In this document: piece by piece, positions 21,714-34,514 of the stretch | How positions within the stretch are numbered: the first letter of the stretch is position 1 | Layout of the letters: each line of letters opens with the position of its first letter | NCBI GenBank assembly: GCA_003255025.1 | Contig: QANY01013726.1 | Span: 272,937 to 336,936 of the forward strand | Direction: 5' to 3' | From: Datisca glomerata | Lineage: Eukaryota > Streptophyta > Magnoliopsida > Cucurbitales > Datiscaceae | Length of the DNA: 64,000 nucleotides | Translations under genes and position numbers: made by a program | Notes under the pieces: model-generated | The model's input: only the letters and a program-made list of their open reading frames with translations | The model's database searches: none | Told to the model about the DNA's origin: nothing

Positions 21714-23860
21714 ATGCCTAGAACCATATCCAACGCAGCTCTAAATGGAGACAGCAAGTCCAGAAATGAAGATGAGCATACAAATCAACCAACCTCACCC
21801 ACATAAATGATGCAAACAATCCTAAACGGGATGCATGAGATGGAGCGAAGAAACACTGAAGTAATGTATAGTGCATGGCAGAATGTGTAAGAGCAAATCA
21901 ACACGCTACAACAGGAGCTCACGAAAACGCGAACGGAGGTCAGCCAACGGGTGAATGACGACAAACAAGAAAATGATAATGAACAGGAAACCCACTCTGG
22001 GGGCAATCATCAAGACTAAAGGAAAAGGGACCGCGAGAACAGTAGAAACACACAACGGGAAAAAGAAACCCAGTCGTATAACCTTATGAAGGAAGCTACC
22101 GGAGAGGCTCAGCAGTCTCGAGTCATGCCAAAGGAAGCGATTGAAGAACTATTTGACTGAAAGATTATGGAGATAGGAATCTCTGGTGTACGGAAAAAAT
22201 GACCTTGAATCTCTTATTCGGAAGCCATTAGGCCCAGAAGTCCTGGCAGCACCAATACCCAAAAAAATCGTTGGGTGCAAATGTTACGAAGGAAAGTCTA
22301 ATCTCATAGACCACCTTTGAATGATTCAGACAAGACATGGCACTGTACCAACACGATGACAAGTTGATGTGAAGAATGTTCCCCACCAGTTTAGATGGGA
22401 CGACTTTGAAGTGGTATCACTCATTACTGATGCACTCGATCACGAGCTTTGCTATCATGTCCTCTGCTTTCATAGAACAATACTTAATGTACCGTACCAT
22501 CATGGAAGACTCGGAACACCTAATGACAATCTCCACCTAGGAAGGGGAGTCCTTGCGCGAATACACCCATCATTTTAAAGACAAAATGGCTAAGGTCGAG
22601 AACTACGATGACCAATTTTTCAGTCGGACGAGGTCTGGACCTAGAATCATCTTTTTTCGAGGACCTGTTCAAGGGGAAGCCCTTTTCTATCGCGGAGGTT
22701 TTCCAATGGGCATAGGCCTATATTACCTTCGAGGAAGAGAAGAGGAGTATGCAAAGAATGGTTGAACGAAAAAAAAGAAGAAACCTGGAAGCGGGAAAGA
22801 AGTGTAAGCCTTGAAAGAAGGAAGCATGACGAAACAAAAAAATGGATGGGACGAAAGTCCAACAAGACAAGAATACCCATCAGAGGCAAGATTTTGACAG
22901 AGTCCATCTGAAGGACAAAGTCTACATACCGTTGACCATCCTGATAAACCAAATACTGGAGATGATTAAAGATAAACCTTGGCTGAAAAGACTGGCCCCA
23001 TTCACCAAGAAACCTAGCTACAAAAGATAAAGATAAATATTTCTCCTATCATAAGAGCAACGGGCATTACATGTGAGACTATTTTCAGCTCAAAGACTAT
23101 ATTGAGTAGCTTATCAAAGAAGGATACCTTAGCCCATTTGTGAAAAAAGATGAACAGAAACGCGAGACAGGGAAAGATAATTGAGAAGAAGACAGGAGGG
23201 ATAAGGGAAAGCAGCCCCTCTGCACCATCGACACGGTTATAGCATTGACCGAACAGAAGGGGATCGATAAGAAAGAAAAGGAAGATATACTGCAAGCGAT
23301 GAACGTTGGAAAGATATCAACAGAAGTCCTCAAACGGCAACGAGGAATCACCGCTAGTGTTCAATGACTCTGATCTGGAAGATGATGGACACCACAACGA
23401 TGCCCTTGTCATTTTAATACAGATTGGTGACTGCTTATTGAGGAGGGTCTTGGTGGATAATAGGAGCGCAGTGAACATCCCATGTCGAGCGATCGTTACG
23501 AGAAAATGTCCTAGGAAGTCAAAAGTTACAAGGGACTTCATAGCCGTTGATCGATTTCAACGAAGCCATCAACTATTTAGAAGGAACTCTGACTCTCCCG
23601 GTGACCACGGATCCGTTTAACCATATGATCGAGTTCATAATACTAGAAACAACTTCTCGTACAACACAATCCTAGGGAGAATCTATCTCCATAAAATGAA
23701 GGTTATACGCTCAACATTCTACCAAGTGTTGAAGTACCCGTCACCAGAGGGAGTGAAAATAATAAGGGGCGACTAGGCCGCGGCTCGAATCGTTTCAATG
23801 ACCGCTTTAGAATCTGCTAAGAAAAAGGCAACAGAGAAAGCCGAAGGAAAGAAAGAATAG
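21714..23860 (+). pseudogene. Ty3/gypsy gag-protease, degenerate and cut before reverse transcriptase
   Basis: Begins with ATG at 21714 just after the LTR. Despite frameshifts and stops, the order is clear. A retrotransposon gag core lies at about 22200-22640 (PKKIVGCKCYEGKSNLIDHL, then REYTHHFKDKMAKVENYD). Next comes the YCxxHxxxGH-like region with QLKDYIExLIKEGYL at about 23050-23150. An aspartic protease region follows, with LVDNRSAVNI (the usual LVDNGSSADIL, G changed to R) at about 23449-23480. The protease tail continues to a stop at 23858-23860. Reverse transcriptase, RNase H and integrase are absent and the sequence changes abruptly after 23860. It is a non-functional relic sharing orientation with its LTR. 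Confidence 0.75.
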
Positions 23861-23869
23861 TTTTGGATT

Positions 23870-24462
23870 TTTCTGTCAAAAAAGAATAGTTTTGGATTTT
23901 TCTGTCACCGAAAGCAAACATTAAGGAATGTTTGAATAGTTTTCTCAAATTATAATGGTTGTTTGTGTCTTTTAATCAAATTACAATGGGTGTTAGAGTA
24001 ATTTTTTCTTTTTTCTATATTAAAATATTTATTTTCTTTTTAAGTTTTTCTGATTCTTTTGTTAAACGTCCACTATTTTGAGATTTTTGCCTTTTTGTGC
24101 ATGTGCGTTTTGTCTTCTTCTTTTGAACTGCATTTCAATATTTCATGTTTACAAAATTTTGGCTGTTTTGAAAATTTTAATCTGGTTTTGATGTCAATAA
24201 AATTTAGAATTTTCACTCCTTAATTTAAGTGTATATCCTATTTTGAAAAAATGGCGTGTACGATGTATAAAATTAGTAAAGTTTTGAATATATTAACAAA
24301 ATTGATAAAAATATAATGCTTTATAAATCTGATAGAAACCTAATTGGTAACTGCAATATTGCTTTGTTACATCTAGACCCTTTCTTTTCAATATCCTAGT
24401 AAAAGAAATTATCCCAATTCAATTTTCCTCAACCGCCATAGAATGACAATTTCATATAAGGA
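23870..24462. repeat. Duplicated segment with empty LTR site (pair with 4560-5092 plus 7203-7262)
   Basis: Collinear with both halves flanking the solo LTR; the junction at 24396-24401 is the unfilled target. Homology stops at 24462, where a CACTA-like sequence (TACTACACGAGAAAAACGC) begins. Confidence 0.8.
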
Positions 24463-25389
24463 TACTACACGAGAAAAACGCTCTAATGTGGTACAACTGT
24501 TTTGTAACGTTGAAGAAATGTGTCACTTCACCTCAATTTAAATTTTCACATACTTAATCATGACTAATTTGTTGAGCACGAAGTAAGCAAAGGCAATGTT
24601 TGATACAAATTGGACATATCATAGTGCTACAAGAAGAAACTACATAATATGAAGATAGAGGATGAATTAAACCAGCAAAAATGTGGACACAATAGAGCAT
24701 GAGCATGGATTCAAAACCGGTATTACAATAACATACAAAGACCATTGAGAAAAGGCCATGCAGAAAAATGAATAACTAAGCTTTCGCCAACAAAGAATCC
24801 AAATTTGTTAATGACTTAAAGTAACTAAAAATTTATATCAGAGTTCCAAGTATTTGAATACAATGAAATATATCAACTTCACAATAACAATGCCATGTCC
24901 CTCGGAAACATGAGATCCATACCAAATGCAATTTAAAATTCACAAGAAAGAGCACAAGTCTAGATAAATTGAGAATTATATTTAGTACATGCCAATTATC
25001 CCATTTAAGCATCTATTACCAATTAAAAAATTTAGAGAGAGGTAGAGGGAGAGAGAAATCCCAAAATCCTCATTTTCATATCTCTTCGCTAGAAAACACA
25101 TGAAAATAAAAAGAATACAAAATTATCATATAGATAATATCTTCAATAGTTCATTTGATAGAGACATGTACTCAAATAAAAGTACATAATAGTAAATTAT
25201 TGACCCATATTCTATATTGATTTCAGTTTGAGATAATTTTTTTCGATGTCAATGAAGAAAGCATGAGTAGTAGTAATAAAGCAAGTTAATTTTAATACTA
25301 GTTGTCGAGTGACCGAAAGAAAAAGATCAAAACATGAAGTTGAAGTCAACTAAGAACTAGAAAAGATCAAATATTGTAGCAGTCTCAGC
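24463..25389. other. Possible CACTA-type end, then AT-rich DNA without genes
   Basis: The first bases resemble the CACTACAAGAAAA terminus of dicot CACTA elements, and the shared duplication breaks exactly here. No transposase or opposite end was seen. The remaining 900 bases show no domain on either strand. Confidence 0.35.
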
Positions 25390-26290
25390 TGCTATGTTCA
25401 AGTGCATGCCATAAGCTTTCTAAATCCAAAAAATAACCAATCTTTAATTTCAACCTAAATGTCCTTATAACCTCAACTACAACCCTCTTACCATCGCCCT
25501 GATAAATGAATCTTTCAGCATCAATTGATTATTGGTTGTGCAGCCAACCTTGTATAGACACACTACATGAGTAGTACAACCAGAAACTACACATCAAGTA
25601 TGTATAGATATATAAGCTAAATTAACTTCAGAATAAAGTAGAGTGAGAAGCATACATTTCTTTACACGTCAAACGTCATACTTGGAACATTCATTTTTTG
25701 TTTGTCCGCTCTTCTTGCAAAAGTAACACGTAAATGCTCATCTTATTTCTTTTGTGATTTCTTTATTGGTGTTCCAACTGAAGCTTCCTGGCCTTTGTCC
25801 TTTTCTTGTCCTTAGAAGTGGTTGCTAGGTGTGCACTTTCAGTCTTTTCTCGCTTAATCCTTTCTTCTACTTACACCTGTGAGATATGAGCTCATGTAGA
25901 ATCCACTTATCCTTTTGGGGTGTTGTAACTCATTGTAAATTGATCATATTGGAAGGAAGAGAAATAAGTACCAGATGTACGAGTAAGTCCTCAGACATCT
26001 CTAACTTTAGTGCCTTTAATTTAGAAGTGATATTAGACATTTTCATAATGTGCTCCCTTAAATTCCATTGTCCTTTTTATCTAATTGGAATGGAACTAGC
26101 ATGTATGTTACTTGTTTTAGCATTTTTGTTCTTAGCAAAATGCTTTTTAATTTCCTTAAGAAACGTTTTAGCATTTTTCGAGAATAATCATAACATTTTC
26201 TTTTCAATTCTTAAAGTTTGTGCCGCTAAACACCAGGACTGAATTGATGCTGATAGATATTGTAGTAGTAGAAGCAAAAGCTGGATCGAG
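25390..26290 (-). pseudogene. Ty1/copia gag-protease relic
   Basis: Read on the minus strand, 26260 to about 25890 gives a UBN2-type gag in one long frame (FLREIKKHFAKNKNAKTSNM, then LREHIMKMSNITSKLKALKL and MSEDLLVHLVLISLPS). After stops and a frame change come ISHxxxEEExxKREKTESAHLA and a zinc knuckle at 25728-25687, CYFCKKSGQTKNEC, with the expected histidine changed to glutamine. A protease-like SGCTTHV (aspartate lost) and then GDGKRVVVEVIRTFRLKL follow to about 25400. Integrase and the rest are absent. No LTRs were found around it. Confidence 0.7.
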
Positions 26291-26863
26291 AACAAATCAA
26301 CCAAAATAAATAATGATGGTCCCCCACAAGATATTCAACACAACATTAATATTTAGTCTTTCGATAGAAAAATAACTTCTAAGTGGTATTCTCCAATGAA
26401 ATATTGACAATAAATCATGTCAAACGATAAACCTTTATTTTGACTGACTTATCAGCACATGTACGCTTGTTATTTGGCCAAACAATAACCTTCTTTTAGA
26501 TCAGTCATTGTTCCCATAAACAACAGACATACACATTTTAATATTGCAAAATAGATAACATTTTGCAAAAGAGGTTACTTTCATAACTTAATGTTTCAAT
26601 TAAATCAATTTTGAAGGAAAGGAGAATTTTTTCCTCTAAAATAAGTGCACCAAATATTGAAAATGTTAAGTTGATCAAATTTTATGAATAAAATATGTTA
26701 AAGGAATCAAATGGAAAAAAGGAAGTGCTTAGCCAATTTTAAAAGAAGTGCTTAGCCAAATAAATGCTTAGTCAATGTTAGCCAATATTAGGTCAATGAA
26801 GCCAAGTCAACAATATGACTTGGCTCTTAGAATAAGTTTTTTTATGAATTTTTTTTGTCGAAG
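26291..26863. other. No gene seen; AT-rich DNA before the LINE
   Basis: Contains a short direct duplication of AAGTGCTTAGCCAA (26724 and 26747). No domain recognised. Confidence 0.45.
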
Positions 26864-27041
26864 TTACAATGCAGAAAATTTAAGTTTCTCTTAATTAGAC
26901 ATAAAAAAAGTGTATAATTCTAGTTGAGCCTCCTTTCTCTCTCTCTAGCTCTTAGGGTTTCTCAGATCTCGAGCTCATTGATGGATGCCATGCATGATAC
27001 ATGAAACTTGTGTTTGGAGTTTGTGTTTATCGATTCTTAAT

Positions 27042-28491
27042 GGAGGGTTTACATAGCAAGGTTGGTGAGGGAAATACTAAGCAGATGCATGTTTTCAATC
27101 CTAATGACATGTCTTCTTCAAAGGGGCAGGTGGATGATGATGGCTTCAGATTGTAGGTCCCAATAAGGACCGAGGTAGGCCACCTATAGCTAAAAATCAT
27201 GTAGGTATGCAGACAACACATGTTACTACTCATGTGAAGGAAAATAAAGGCAAGGAAAAAGAGACCATAAATATTTCCTCTTCGGGTAAAAAGTCAAAAA
27301 CTGTGTAGAGGATGTTTGTGCTACAAATGTGATTGAAGTTGAGGATTTTCCTCCCTTACCCTTATGATAAAAGAGTGTTGAAGAAGTCATAGGAGATAAC
27401 GTTATTTTCAAGTCCCTAAGTAAGACTAAAATAACCTAATGTACATCTTGTTAACCTAGAGGATAAGCCAGTGAAGAATGCTACAAATGGAAAGTTTAAG
27501 ATCCAACACAGTGTTATTCAAGAAGGCCTTCAACAGTGGGAATCTTCACTTGTAGGACACTTCTCGGATAAAAAAAACCTGCCTTTCACATAGTCAATCA
27601 AAATGCTTTCAGATTATAGGGAAGGAAATGGCTGAAAAAGGTTACTGAGACTGATTCAGGCTTGTTCTTCTTCAAGTTTGGCTCGAGGGAGGAAAGAGAA
27701 GCTATTCTTCAGAGAGGGCCTTGGTATTTACTAGGTAAACCAATTATTCTGAAACCCTAGTCTGGTAACACAAAGCTTACCAAGGAGGAGATGAATAAGA
27801 TATTTACTGGGTGAGAATATGGAATATCCCCCTATCTTATAGACACACAGTGGTCTTAGTAGCATTGCTAGCATAATAGGCAATTCATTATTTGTTGATG
27901 CAGTTACTGCTAAGGGAATAAACTGACCTTTGCCCGAATTTATATTAAGATTGACATGGAATCTGAGCTACCAAATACCATCGATATTGATTTGTGAGAT
28001 GTGGGAGATGCTAGCATTGAAGTTGAGTTTCTTGGTATTCCTATGAGGTGCAAAACCTGCAGAGTCTTTGGCCATGATTATTCTACTAAGTCAGAATCTA
28101 AGACTAAAACTAAGAAGCAACCAAAGAAAAAAACTCAAAAGTAAGAATGGAAACCTGTGAGGAAGTAGGATAAGGAACATGAGGGCTCTACATCTAATAC
28201 CAACATGGTTGAAGTCCTGGATGAGAAGGTTGACTTAGCCCTAATTGAGCTATTACCCCCAGCTGAAAATGCTTGCAATGAAACAAAAGCTATGGTTAAT
28301 AAGGAGTTGGTGGAGCTAGTTAAACTAGTGGGAAATAGTGAAGAGGAACCAAACATCAGCTCCCCACGATCAAGTGATAGTGCTATGAATTCAAGGCAGA
28401 GACAAAGAAACAGACAGAAAGCTACTAAACTTAAGGCACAAGGTGACAAGATGGTGAGCTCATCACCAACCCGTTCTCATCTTTATGTTTA
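27042..28491 (+). pseudogene. LINE ORF1 (DUF4283 and zinc-knuckle type), degenerate
   Basis: ATG at 27042 (MEGLHSKVGEGNTK). After several frameshifts the conserved plant LINE ORF1 core appears at about 27545-27800 (LVGHFSDKK, AFRLxGRKWLKKVT, GLFFFKFGSREEREAIL, RGPWYLLGKPIILKP), the DUF4283 nucleic-acid-binding region. A half zinc knuckle CKTCRVFGHD follows at about 28051. A basic and serine-rich tail in an open frame (28205-28491) ends the ORF. Stops rule out a functional protein. Confidence 0.7.
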
Positions 28492-28494
28492 GTT

Positions 28495-31400
28495 TTGCTT
28501 CTTGGAATATAAGGGGTTTTAAAAAACCTCACAAACATTCATAAGTAAGGAGATTATGCAGGGATTTGAATCTGAAACTATGTTTTTCAATGGAAACTAG
28601 GTTAAAACACTTCCCTATGATTTCTGATTCTATTTTTCCTTCTTGGAGATGTATTCATAATTATAATGTTGACAACTCTGGTAGGATTTGGTTAGCTTAT
28701 GATCCCAATTTGTTTGATGTTGATGTTCTTGCCTGCTCTGCTCTGGTAGGATTGGGTAGGATTTGCTTTGATGTATTCATAATTATTAGCTTATTCACTA
28801 TCAAGTCAGGAACCTAGTCACTTCTGTGCAGTTTATTTGTTCTCCTGTTTTATGTTGAGAATGATGTTGGTTCGATAAGGGTCTTATGGTCTGATCTACA
28901 AAATTCTAAGCTTTATTCTCTTCCTTTAATTGTATTGGGTGACTTCAATGAGATCATTCACCCTACTGAAAAAGTTGTGGTAATAACTCTTGGGATAAAG
29001 GTATGAGAGACTTTGAATCTTGTATTGCCAATCTTGTACTTTTTGACCTTATATACACTGACCATTTATTTTATTGGTGAAACCATCAAGTAGGTAGTGG
29101 TAGCATCAGATGCAAGATTGATAGAGCATTGGTGAATTCTGTTTAGATTGATTCCTTTCTTAGATCAACAACCTAGTTTTCTAATCTAGGTCTTTCTGAC
29201 CATAGTCTAGTTATCGTCAAGATGCTTCCCGATTGTCCTAGAAAAGCACCTCCTTTCAAATTCTTTCAGTTTTGGACAGAAGTAAAGAGTTTTATGGAAG
29301 CAATTGATAGAGCCTGAAACTCTTGGGGATTAATGGTAGCGGCAAGGAAACATTGTTTTGTTAAGTAGACCTTAAAGAACTTTAAAAAACAGATTGTTCT
29401 GATATTACCAACAGAGTAGTTGAAGCCAAAGAGAATTACAACGTGCTATCAGGTTTTGGATGATAATTTTATCCTTCTAGCAACCCAGTTGCAGGTTTAG
29501 GATGCTACTAAGAAATTCTTGGAGTGGAAACTAGCAGAATCGAGTCACTACATGAAAAAGTCAAGGATCACTTGGCTTAATCTTGGAGAATCAAATACTA
29601 TTTTTTTTCTTTGAAGCTACAAAGAACCATAGAAGAAGATATTATATTGTTCAGATGGAGGATGATTATGGTAATCTACTGGGTAATCCTGAAGCTATAC
29701 AGGACCATATTGTGTAATATTATAAAAGTTTATTAGGCTCACAGGCTGTTGTGCCTGACATTGATTTGAGCTTCATGGAAGTGGTTTTTCATAACAAGTT
29801 ACAAGACAATGATCATGCTGATCTAGTTGCCACTATCACGATGAGAAGATTAAAGGGGTTTCTTTTCTTTCAATGAAAAGAAAGCCCCTGGCCTGATGGG
29901 TTTTTAGCCAGCTTCTACAAGAAGTCTTGGAGCATTATAGGTAGAGATATATGTGATGTTGTTAGAGAGTTCTTTGACAGCGGTGAAATCCTTAGAAGTT
30001 ATAATTCGACACTCATTTTCTTGGTTCCAAAGTCTACTAATCCTACTAAGATAACTAAGTATAGGCCAACTGCATCTTGTAATCTTATTTACATATGCAT
30101 CACCAAAATCACGGCTAACTGGTTGAGAATTGTGTTACTTGGTTTGATTAACTTGAACCAAACTACCTTTATCCTAAGAAGACATATCTCAGATAATATA
30201 ATGCTGGCTCAGGAGATCCTTAGAGGTTATCATAGAAATACCAACTCTCCTAGATGTGGTATCAAAGTTGACCTATTAAAATCCTATGACAATTTGAGTT
30301 GGTTCTTCCTCAGCAAGGTTCTTCAGTACATGAACTTTCCTCCTCAATTCATTGGGTGGGTTATAGAATGGTTGTTCACTTGGATTTTCAAATGGGGAAA
30401 GGGTCTTAGGCAAGGAGATCCACTGTCTCCTTACCTGTTTATTATGATTATGGAGGCTTTAACATGCATTGTTAGACATTGTGCCAACTTGTCAAGATTC
30501 AACTACCATTGGAGATGCAAGAGAAACAAGCTTATTAATTTGTGTTTTGTAGATGATCTGCAAATCTTTTGCAAATGAGATATTGAATCAATCAGGTACA
30601 TTAAAACAGGGTTGGATCTATTCAACCAGGTTTCTGGTTTGCAGGCTAATATTCATAAAAGTCATATATATTTCTCTAGTGTAGAAGACACTGTCCAGAA
30701 TATGATTCTCAATATGACTGGTTTTTAGATAGGTTCCCTACCTGCCAAATACCTTGACATCCATTTAATCTCTACTAAACTTTCTAAGGTTCACTGTGAT
30801 TTGCTTGTAGACAAGATTATCAAAAGGGCCAAGACATGGGAGAGCAGACATCTCACCTATGCAGGGAGGCTTCAACCCATTAAGTCCATCATGTTTGCAA
30901 TTCAATGATATTGGTGTAGCCTGCTTATTCTTCCCAAGCAGGTAATGAAAAATATTAACTATGTTCTTAGGAACTTCCGTTGGATAGGCCACACTGAACG
31001 GAATAAAAGATACAAGGAAGCCTGGAACATGGTTTGCTACCTAGTCAAAGAAGGGGGGTCTGAGTATTTTTGACACTACCATCTGAAATTTAGCTGTTGT
31101 ATCAAAACAGTTTTGGAGACTTGCTTCTAGAGCCAAATGTACCTTATAGATTACCTGGTGCAAAAGCAACCTACTGAAGCAACATTCAATTTTAGCGTGA
31201 AGCTCCCAGCTTACCTTCCCGGTCCTATAGGAAGATCATTAAACTTAGGGATAAAGTTGGTGACTTTTGCAAGCTTAATGTTGGTACAGGTGAGACTATC
31301 TCCTTCTTTTATGATCCCTGGCATCCTACAGGTATCTTATTTAACAAAGGAGGTATGGATATGGTTAGTAAATATGGTTTTAGATTATCTTATCCTCTCT

Positions 31401-32185
31401 CAGTCATGTTTAACAATGGCACTTGGAGACTTCCTAACCAACATCTTTAGGATGATTTCAATACATGGGATTTTGATCTTCACTGTTTGAGAAACTCTTT
31501 CAATCCTGATTCTTGGTCTTGGGAGCCTAGCAGGAATGGAAAATTCTCTATTAGCTCCACTTGTCATGCCATCAGATGTCACATTACTGAGGTAACTTCG
31601 CATAAACTTATCTGGTTTGCAGGATCCATACACAAATGCTCTTTCATTGCTTGGCTTGCCCTTTTAGACAAATTGTCTACTAAGGTTCAAGTAAATCAAT
31701 GGGATCCAAGTGTTGGGGTAGGATGCGTCTTCTGTATTGATGGGATGGAAAATGTAGACCATCTTTTTCTTCGGGTTTCGGAGAAGCTACTTGTTGACCT
31801 TCTTCATACGAATGACATCAGGGACCTCCCAGCTTCCTCTTGGCAGTCTCTCCAACAATGGCTCGTTGAGATTACCAAGTCTCCTTCTGTTAGATCCATT
31901 TGCTCTAAACTGATTTTTAATGTTTTCATTTATTGTATTTGGATTGAAAGGAATATGAGGGTATTTCTAGGCAAGATTCTTGATTTTTCCCTTCTCTACA
32001 AATCCATTTGCTCTAAACTGATTTTTAATGTTTTCATTTATTGTATTTGGATTGAAAGGAATATGAGGGTATTTCTAAGCAAGATTCTTGATTTTTCCCT
32101 TCTCTACAAAAAGATGCAATATGTGATTAGGGAAAGACTTACTTTTCTTGCTAAAACTAGACATGTTGAAAATATTATTTTTTAA
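28495..32185 (+). pseudogene. LINE ORF2 (endonuclease, reverse transcriptase, zf-RVT), degenerate
   Basis: The apurinic endonuclease-like domain starts SWNIRGFKKPHKHS (28500 onward), with GDFNEI near 28939 and SDHSLVIVK near 29197. The reverse transcriptase spans about 29870-30960, with KAPGPDGF, a long open stretch 30021-30575 containing YRPTAS, GLRQGDPLSPYLF (about 30403) and the catalytic box FVDD at 30546-30557 (FADD is usual). The zf-RVT zinc-binding region is open at 31487-32185 (LIWFAGSIHKCSFIAWLALL, CVFCIDGMENVDHLF). It carries many stops and frameshifts between blocks, plus a 108-bp in-frame tandem duplication near the end. Not functional. Confidence 0.8.
31895..32110. repeat. 108-bp in-frame tandem duplication in LINE ORF2
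   Basis: TCCATTTGCTCTAAACTG... at 31895-32002 repeats at 32003-32110 with one base change, adding 36 codons without breaking the frame. It is younger than the element. Confidence 0.95.
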
Positions 32186-32307
32186 TTCTGTAGTATTTTG
32201 GCTTTGATTCTTTTGTTTCTTGGTGTATGCCCCTTATAATTTGTGAATATTGTATTTTCTTGGTTATAATATTTATCTTTAACAAAAAAATAAAATTACA
32301 TTGCAGA

Positions 32308-34514
32308 TTCTAAGAAGAATTCAGTAATATGATTCAAACCCACAACCTTCAAAATATAGATGTAGAGTTTTAATCAACTACGTCAACTCATCTTATATGA
32401 ATCTTAAAATAAGTTAACAATGTTAACAGTGATCAGAAGATGACAGAGAGGAAGCTGCAGGATAGGAGAGTTTACCTTCCACATTCAAGTAGATTTTAGA
32501 ACAAGTTAAATTAGCTCACCCATTTGACATTGTCTTGGTTTCATTTCCTAATTATTTCCTAATATGACATAGCACATTGGTTTCATTTCCTAATTATTTC
32601 CTAATACGACATAGCACATATTTTTCAAACATCGCACTCACAATCTTTTTTTTTATGGACAGAGATGAAATTTGTGTATTTAATTGACATGATAAAGCAA
32701 GTTCAGCATCCTTATTTCTCTTATTTGAGATGAAGTTTTTATGTAGAAAAAGGTGAGAACAATGTAAACTGTGCTTTTCTAAAAAAAATTAAATATCTAA
32801 AAACGTATTTCAACGTGTGATTTAGTATAAATTCATGAAAATTGTTTAAAACTGTTTTCAAAAAATCATTAATCCATTTGATTATGAAAAGCCTTTATAA
32901 TCTTTTTTGTTTGGATTTTTTTGTTTCAAAAGAGAAAAAACAAAAACAGTACCACTCCAGTACTAAGTTGTACCATGATTTTCAATTTTGAATTCTTTTG
33001 GGGAAAAAAAGAAACAAAAATATATAACTTGGCAAACAATTTTGTACCTTGGTCCTCCACCATAGTTAACGAATCAACTTTCTAGTGAGGAGCAAGAGGA
33101 AGAGTACCTCATTTGAAAGCCTTTGCTTTCTATGATTATGGAAAGGCATAGAACGGCGACACTCATAAAACTAGTTCCACGGCCTGTGAACGCGAAAATT
33201 TATAAACGATAATTCATTGAATTTGTCTTAATTGTATATAAATATATCTAGTTTACTGTAATTAATCTTTTTTATGGTTTATTTTAATTAAATTTAGATT
33301 GTTTCATGAATTTCTTACACATGTATATTAGATAATATCTTAATAAATTCAAGTTTTATAACTGATTATATATTAAAAATCTAATATTGCTTGCAAACAA
33401 TAATATAAGGAAATAATTATTCAAGATAATATATAACTCATTTTAAAAAAATTAATTATTAGAAATTCTAAAAAAATTAGATAATATTGTCCAAATAATA
33501 AAAAGTGTCATTAATCAATTAATTAAAAATGATTTATATTTACTCTTAACATTTAAGAAATACAATTAAAGAATTTCATCAAGTAGTGGAGATATTTTTT
33601 GTTTAAAAAATTCATTCACCCTTAACCACATATATATAAAAGGAAAAATTACGGATTTAATCAATTTTAAATTTTACTTTTGTATAAAGTCCTTTTTTTC
33701 CTAAAATCAGTGTTCCATATTCTTCTCCATTCGTTATTTCATAAATATCTGTAACATAAATAGCAGTTTTTTTTGTTGATTTTGGGTATATACTGACAAG
33801 ATTGTTGCAGTTTATATGGAATTGTTTTTTTATTTTTTGGGTGAATTTGACGATTTTCTCTGTAGCAATGTATACGAAATTGATCTACAATCGAAATCAA
33901 GTATACTAATAGTTTTCTTACGAAATTATCTTTCATATTTTCTGTACTAGTTGCACGGAATGGATTTTGGTTTACTTTTAGTTTTCGAGCGAGAGGGATG
34001 AAGAAGAAGAATGAGGGGTCGGGCTTGGGTGTGAGAAGGTGGTATGGTACCAGATTGTATATAAAAATATACTATTGATATATTGATGGTATGTAAAAAT
34101 ATACTTCTATATACTATGATATACGGATATAATATTAAAATATACTACGATAAATATGTTTAACACAGTATATTATTATATATCATAGAATATATATCTA
34201 TAAACTACGTAACATTTTACGTTGGGTTGTTACGCGAATAATATTTTACGTTGGGTTGTTACGCGCATAAGGTCTCTTATTACTGAGAATAATCTCACCT
34301 ATTTACAATAATTTTTAAGTTTTAAAGATGTGTCATTATAAAAGTCGGTCATTTATGCAGGTTACAATTTTGTGAGCAATTTTGTGAGCCAAATAGGACC
34401 AGCACGAAACCTTGTTTTCGTTTATAGCTTACGCTCTTGATGCGACTAAATCCTTAATATCGATGTTCAAATCTCCTCTTGATGAGAATAAAAATATCAT
34501 CATTTACGTGAAAA
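32308..34514. other. No gene seen; AT-rich DNA with small duplications
   Basis: Includes a 42-bp tandem duplication (32537-32578, 32579-32620), a 29-bp one (34214-34242, 34243-34271, ATTTTACGTTGGGTTGTTACGCG core) and a TA-rich patch with repeated ATATACTA at 34060-34200. Positions 33050-33165 match 59715-59815. No coding sequence recognised. Confidence 0.5.

Larger units (their letters stand above)
26876..32295 (+). mobile_element. L1-type LINE retrotransposon, about 5.4 kb, with TSD
   Basis: Non-LTR retrotransposon holding a degenerate ORF1 and ORF2 in the right order, ending in an A-rich tail (AACAAAAAAATAAAA, about 32281-32295). TTACAATGCAGA (26864-26875) before the element and TTACATTGCAGA (32296-32307) after it form a 12-bp target-site duplication with one mismatch. 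The 5' part (from about 26930) has the CT-rich run and GCTCTTAGGGTTTCTC typical of transcribed leaders. Length and intact ends suggest a near full-length insertion that later acquired stops and frameshifts. Confidence 0.8.

Noticed and set aside
22647..23351. Minus-strand frames of 84-101 codons
   Set aside because: Antisense shadows of the gypsy gag-protease region.
24554..24745. 63-codon cysteine-rich minus-strand frame
   Set aside because: It looked like a small secreted peptide at first, but there is no convincing signal peptide with cleavage site, no regular cysteine pattern and no gene context.
25886..26242. 118-codon plus-strand frame with hydrophobic stretches
   Set aside because: It is exactly antisense to the copia gag relic on the minus strand, which explains its open frame.
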